A stretch of 58,261 nt of DNA, taken from positions 1 to 58,261 of the forward strand of contig NJBO01000014.1 of the NCBI GenBank assembly GCA_005223075.1, in the 5' to 3' direction. Shown piece after piece: positions 56,454 through 58,261 of the stretch. This stretch comes from a candidate division TA06 bacterium B3_TA06 (lineage in GTDB: Bacteria; Hydrothermota; Tepidihabitantia; B3-TA06). The notes under the pieces were generated by a model that did no database searches, was not told the origin of the DNA, and was given only the letters and a program-made list of their open reading frames with translations. The position numbers and the translations under genes are program-made. The stretch's first letter is position 1. The number at the start of each line of letters is the position of its first letter.

Positions 56454-57199
56454 TTCTTCTTCTCCGCGACGATCATTACCCGTGAGCTTATGTCCAGGAA
56501 GGAGTTGGTGGTCATGTGGGCGAATATCTTTACCGTTGAGAATCCCGCTTCCCGGAGGAGTTCTTCGATCTTTTCCATGGGATAGGCGCGTTCCTGATGT
56601 ACCTCCTCAACCCTCTTATAGAACTTTCCATCGCCCACGAAAAGCGTCAGGTAAAGCGTAGAGATATACTTGCTGGCGTCGTAGACCGAGCGCCAGACCG
56701 AGTAGATGTTGTCTATCTCCCTTACCAGTGTATTCGTGCCCCATACCTTTGCCAGCCCGTAGATGGTGTTCATGTCGAATACGAAGATGCCTTTTTCTGC
56801 CAGGGCGTCGTGAACGCAGCGGAAGCATCTCTTGAGCGCGCGTTCCTCCGTAAGGTAATTGATGCTGTCGAAGTAGCAGGTGACCGCATCCACCGGATGA
56901 GAGAGCTTGAAGTTCTGCATGTCCGCCTTCATGATCTCGATCTTGTGGGCCTTCTTTTTCTTTCTTAAAATCTCAAGCATCTCGCTTGAGAGATCGATTG
57001 CGGTTACCTCGAAACCCCGGCGAACAAGCTCAAGGGTGGCCGAGCCGGTCCCACACGCTAAGTCCAGCACTCGCTTAGGCTTATGGCCGAAGTGCTTGAA
57101 GAGGTCAATGGTATAGTTTACCCACTCGGAGTAATCGATCCCCTTCATCAGGGTATCGTAGTAGTCGGCGACTCTGCTGAAGGGATGCTTAGTCATCAT
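56450..57199 (-). CDS. Class I SAM-dependent methyltransferase
   Basis: A 249-residue methyltransferase: 'KRVLDLACGTGSATLELVRR' (motif I), 'GFEVTAIDLSSEMLEILRKK', 'IEIMKADMQNFKLSHPVDAV', 'TCYFDSINYLTEERALKRCF'. The family includes small-molecule and protein methyltransferases, and the substrate cannot be told from sequence. It is coupled by ATGA overlaps to the JAMM gene upstream and the PHP gene downstream. Confidence 0.88.
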   Translation of the reverse strand: MMTKHPFSRVADYYDTLMKGIDYSEWVNYTIDLFKHFGHKPKRVLDLACGTGSATLELVRRGFEVTAIDLSSEMLEILRKKKKAHKIEIMKADMQNFKLSHPVDAVTCYFDSINYLTEERALKRCFRCVHDALAEKGIFVFDMNTIYGLAKVWGTNTLVREIDNIYSVWRSVYDASKYISTLYLTLFVGDGKFYKRVEEVHQERAYPMEKIEELLREAGFSTVKIFAHMTTNSFLDISSRVMIVAEKKK

Positions 57200-57714
57200 G
57201 GTATCACCCCGGTTACGCCCGAGCAGTTGATGTGCACTCGTTTCCAGCCCCGTCCGGCGGATGTCCTCACAAAGCCACCTATCTCCACGTGAAATTTGTC
57301 CACCGTTCCGTAGATCGTGTAGCGGCCTTCGTTCCAGGCAACCTCTTTGCGCTTTGGGTTCAAGGCTACAATCAGCTCCACCTCATCGGGTAGGATGTGG
57401 TTGACATCGGCAGGTGAGGGTAAGGAAACGGCCTTTTGAGAGCCCTTGCCTGCATGGGAATGAAACGTCCCGACAATCTCCATCCCCTCGGCGAAGCGGT
57501 TTATGATCCGGTTGATGCGCGCCGTGCGGTTCTCGTCTATCCAGGCGAACTCCTGGTCCGATTCTATCGCCTGGAAGACCGCGGCGTACTCGATTATGAA
57601 TTTCGATTTGGTGGAATAGCCCACGAGATAACCTACGGTTTCTTCGGGATATATCTCGGCAGCCGCTGAAACCATGGTCAAGCACGAAGGCAGGGAGAGG
57701 TAAACGTCAACCAC
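57196..57714 (-). CDS. JAMM/MPN metalloprotease-like protein
   Basis: A 172-residue JAB/MPN domain. The active site has Glu24/25 (IYPEETVGYLVG), His85 and His87 (GTFHSHAGKGSQ) and Asp103 in 'SLPSPADVNHILP'. The loop between HxH and SxxD is about five residues longer than the consensus. JAMM enzymes are zinc isopeptidases or de-sampylases. GTG 57714 is chosen because the first helix (VYLSLPSCLTMVSAAAEI) is needed; the promoter places the transcript start at the same base. Confidence 0.82.
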   Translation of the reverse strand: MVDVYLSLPSCLTMVSAAAEIYPEETVGYLVGYSTKSKFIIEYAAVFQAIESDQEFAWIDENRTARINRIINRFAEGMEIVGTFHSHAGKGSQKAVSLPSPADVNHILPDEVELIVALNPKRKEVAWNEGRYTIYGTVDKFHVEIGGFVRTSAGRGWKRVHINCSGVTGVIP

Positions 57715-57719
57715 GAGGC

Positions 57720-57748
57720 AGTATAGTCGAGGTGAGTGGTTAAGTCAA
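57720..57748 (-). promoter_or_regulatory. Sigma-70-like promoter of JAMM operon
   Basis: On the minus strand TTGACT (57748-57743), 17-base spacer, TATACT (57725-57720). Transcription should start about 57713, at the GTG itself, implying a leaderless transcript. The bases 57749-57886 hold nothing I can identify. Confidence 0.65.
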
Positions 57749-57886
57749 GGATTCACCCCTAGAGGGATTTCAAATTTCACCGAAGGGCGACGATTGCGGA
57801 GTAGATTTTAAAGTTGTAAATCGTGGGTTCAATAATGAAGTGCAACACCTTGGAAAGCGAGAGGGATTTCGTTATTCTGAGGACGT

Positions 57887-58261
57887 ATGCACTCAAGATA
57901 CCAACATCTTGGACTGAAGGAGCGTGAGGTGACAGCGTGCCCCTTGAGCGCTTTATGCGCTCATAGGGTATAGATACGATGCGTAGAGACGGGCGATCTA
58001 TACGAGAGATGGGCCGTGTTTTAGGCAGGAGTCCCTCTACCATCTCGCGTGAGTTGCGGCGCAACCCCTCGCCTACCTACGACTTTTACATAGACCATCG
58101 TGCTCAGGTACGAGCGGATAAGCGCAGGTCAAAGGCAAGCCGCAGGATGCGATTAAAGAGCAAGGTGATCAGGGGTTACGTGGTGTCCAAGCTCACCCAG
58201 GACTGGTCGCCTGAGCAGATATCGGGCAGGATAGAGATAGACCATCCGGGTATATCCATCA
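57887..58261 (+). pseudogene. IS30-family transposase, frame broken, runs off window
   Basis: From ATG 57887 the sequence reads MHSRYQHLGLKEREVTA, the IS30 N-terminus. About 41 bases (57938-57978) then interrupt it, and from ATG 57979 in another frame it continues MRRDGRSIREMGRVLGRSPS, TISRELRRN, YVVSKLTQDWSPEQISGRIE to the window edge. The interrupting bases form a hairpin (CCCCTTGAGCGC/GCGCTCATAGGG). Translation could begin at 57979, giving an N-terminally shortened enzyme. The DDE core lies outside the window. Confidence 0.75.

Overview
The window comes from an uncultured-type bacterium, most likely a candidate phylum near the FCB group (WOR-3/TA06-like). This is inferred from several secreted beta-propeller and FG-GAP proteins with a C-terminal 'VYDVTG..VR.L..G...AG.H...WDGRD..G...AGxYFxRL' type IX-like sorting/FlgD-like module, a DUF4837-type lipoprotein, a Bacteroidetes-like serine palmitoyltransferase and an LpxB-like protein. 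Recurrent TTGACA-16/17-TATNNT promoters are visible throughout. No rRNA, tRNA or CRISPR array was recognised.

About 1-26.6 kb is a contractile-tailed, Mu-related prophage in two divergent arms. The minus-strand arm (13.5 to 1 kb) reads protease/scaffold-like, decoration, major capsid E, connector, DUF1320-like, sheath, tube, tail chaperone with a -1 frameshift site, tape measure, LysM-like, gpD-like and spike. The plus-strand arm (23.3 to 26.6 kb) has a Gam-like protein, membrane/holin-like proteins, a tandem HTH protein and a DUF935 portal, behind an S24 repressor with three operator-like sites. No terminase or Mu transposase is visible. Between the arms lie lipoprotein paralogs, two SBBP-repeat secreted proteins behind a sigma-54-like promoter, a HicA-HicB-SecB toxin-antitoxin-chaperone operon and a HEPN-motif protein.

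About 26.6-44.5 kb is mostly chromosomal: a decayed transposase, cspA, folK, a deoxynucleoside kinase, panB, surface and secreted proteins, three tandem propeller paralogs, a serine palmitoyltransferase/acyltransferase pair (putative sphingolipid synthesis), and a MarR regulator. At 44.5-47.2 kb an AT-richer pair encodes a Ser/Thr kinase fused to an unknown barrel-like domain and a winged-helix protein with a nuclease-like ExK motif. The window ends with FG-GAP, lpxB, DUF4837, recG, a RelBE-type pair, a HIT protein, a JAMM/methyltransferase/PHP (EndoQ-like) operon and a broken IS30 transposase.

The most unusual signal is a dispersed family of hairpin repeats. Module A is about 38 nt: YACCCC-A-9 nt arm-TNY loop-9 nt arm-GGGGACCCC. 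Module B is a 9-bp stem with a triloop between GCTC and ATCGCAG. Flanks are conserved, while stem arms differ from copy to copy and stay complementary. Many copies start within a few bases of a stop codon, one is translated inside a phage gene, and others sit in broken genes. A second C/G-rich family is also present, again once inside a reading frame.
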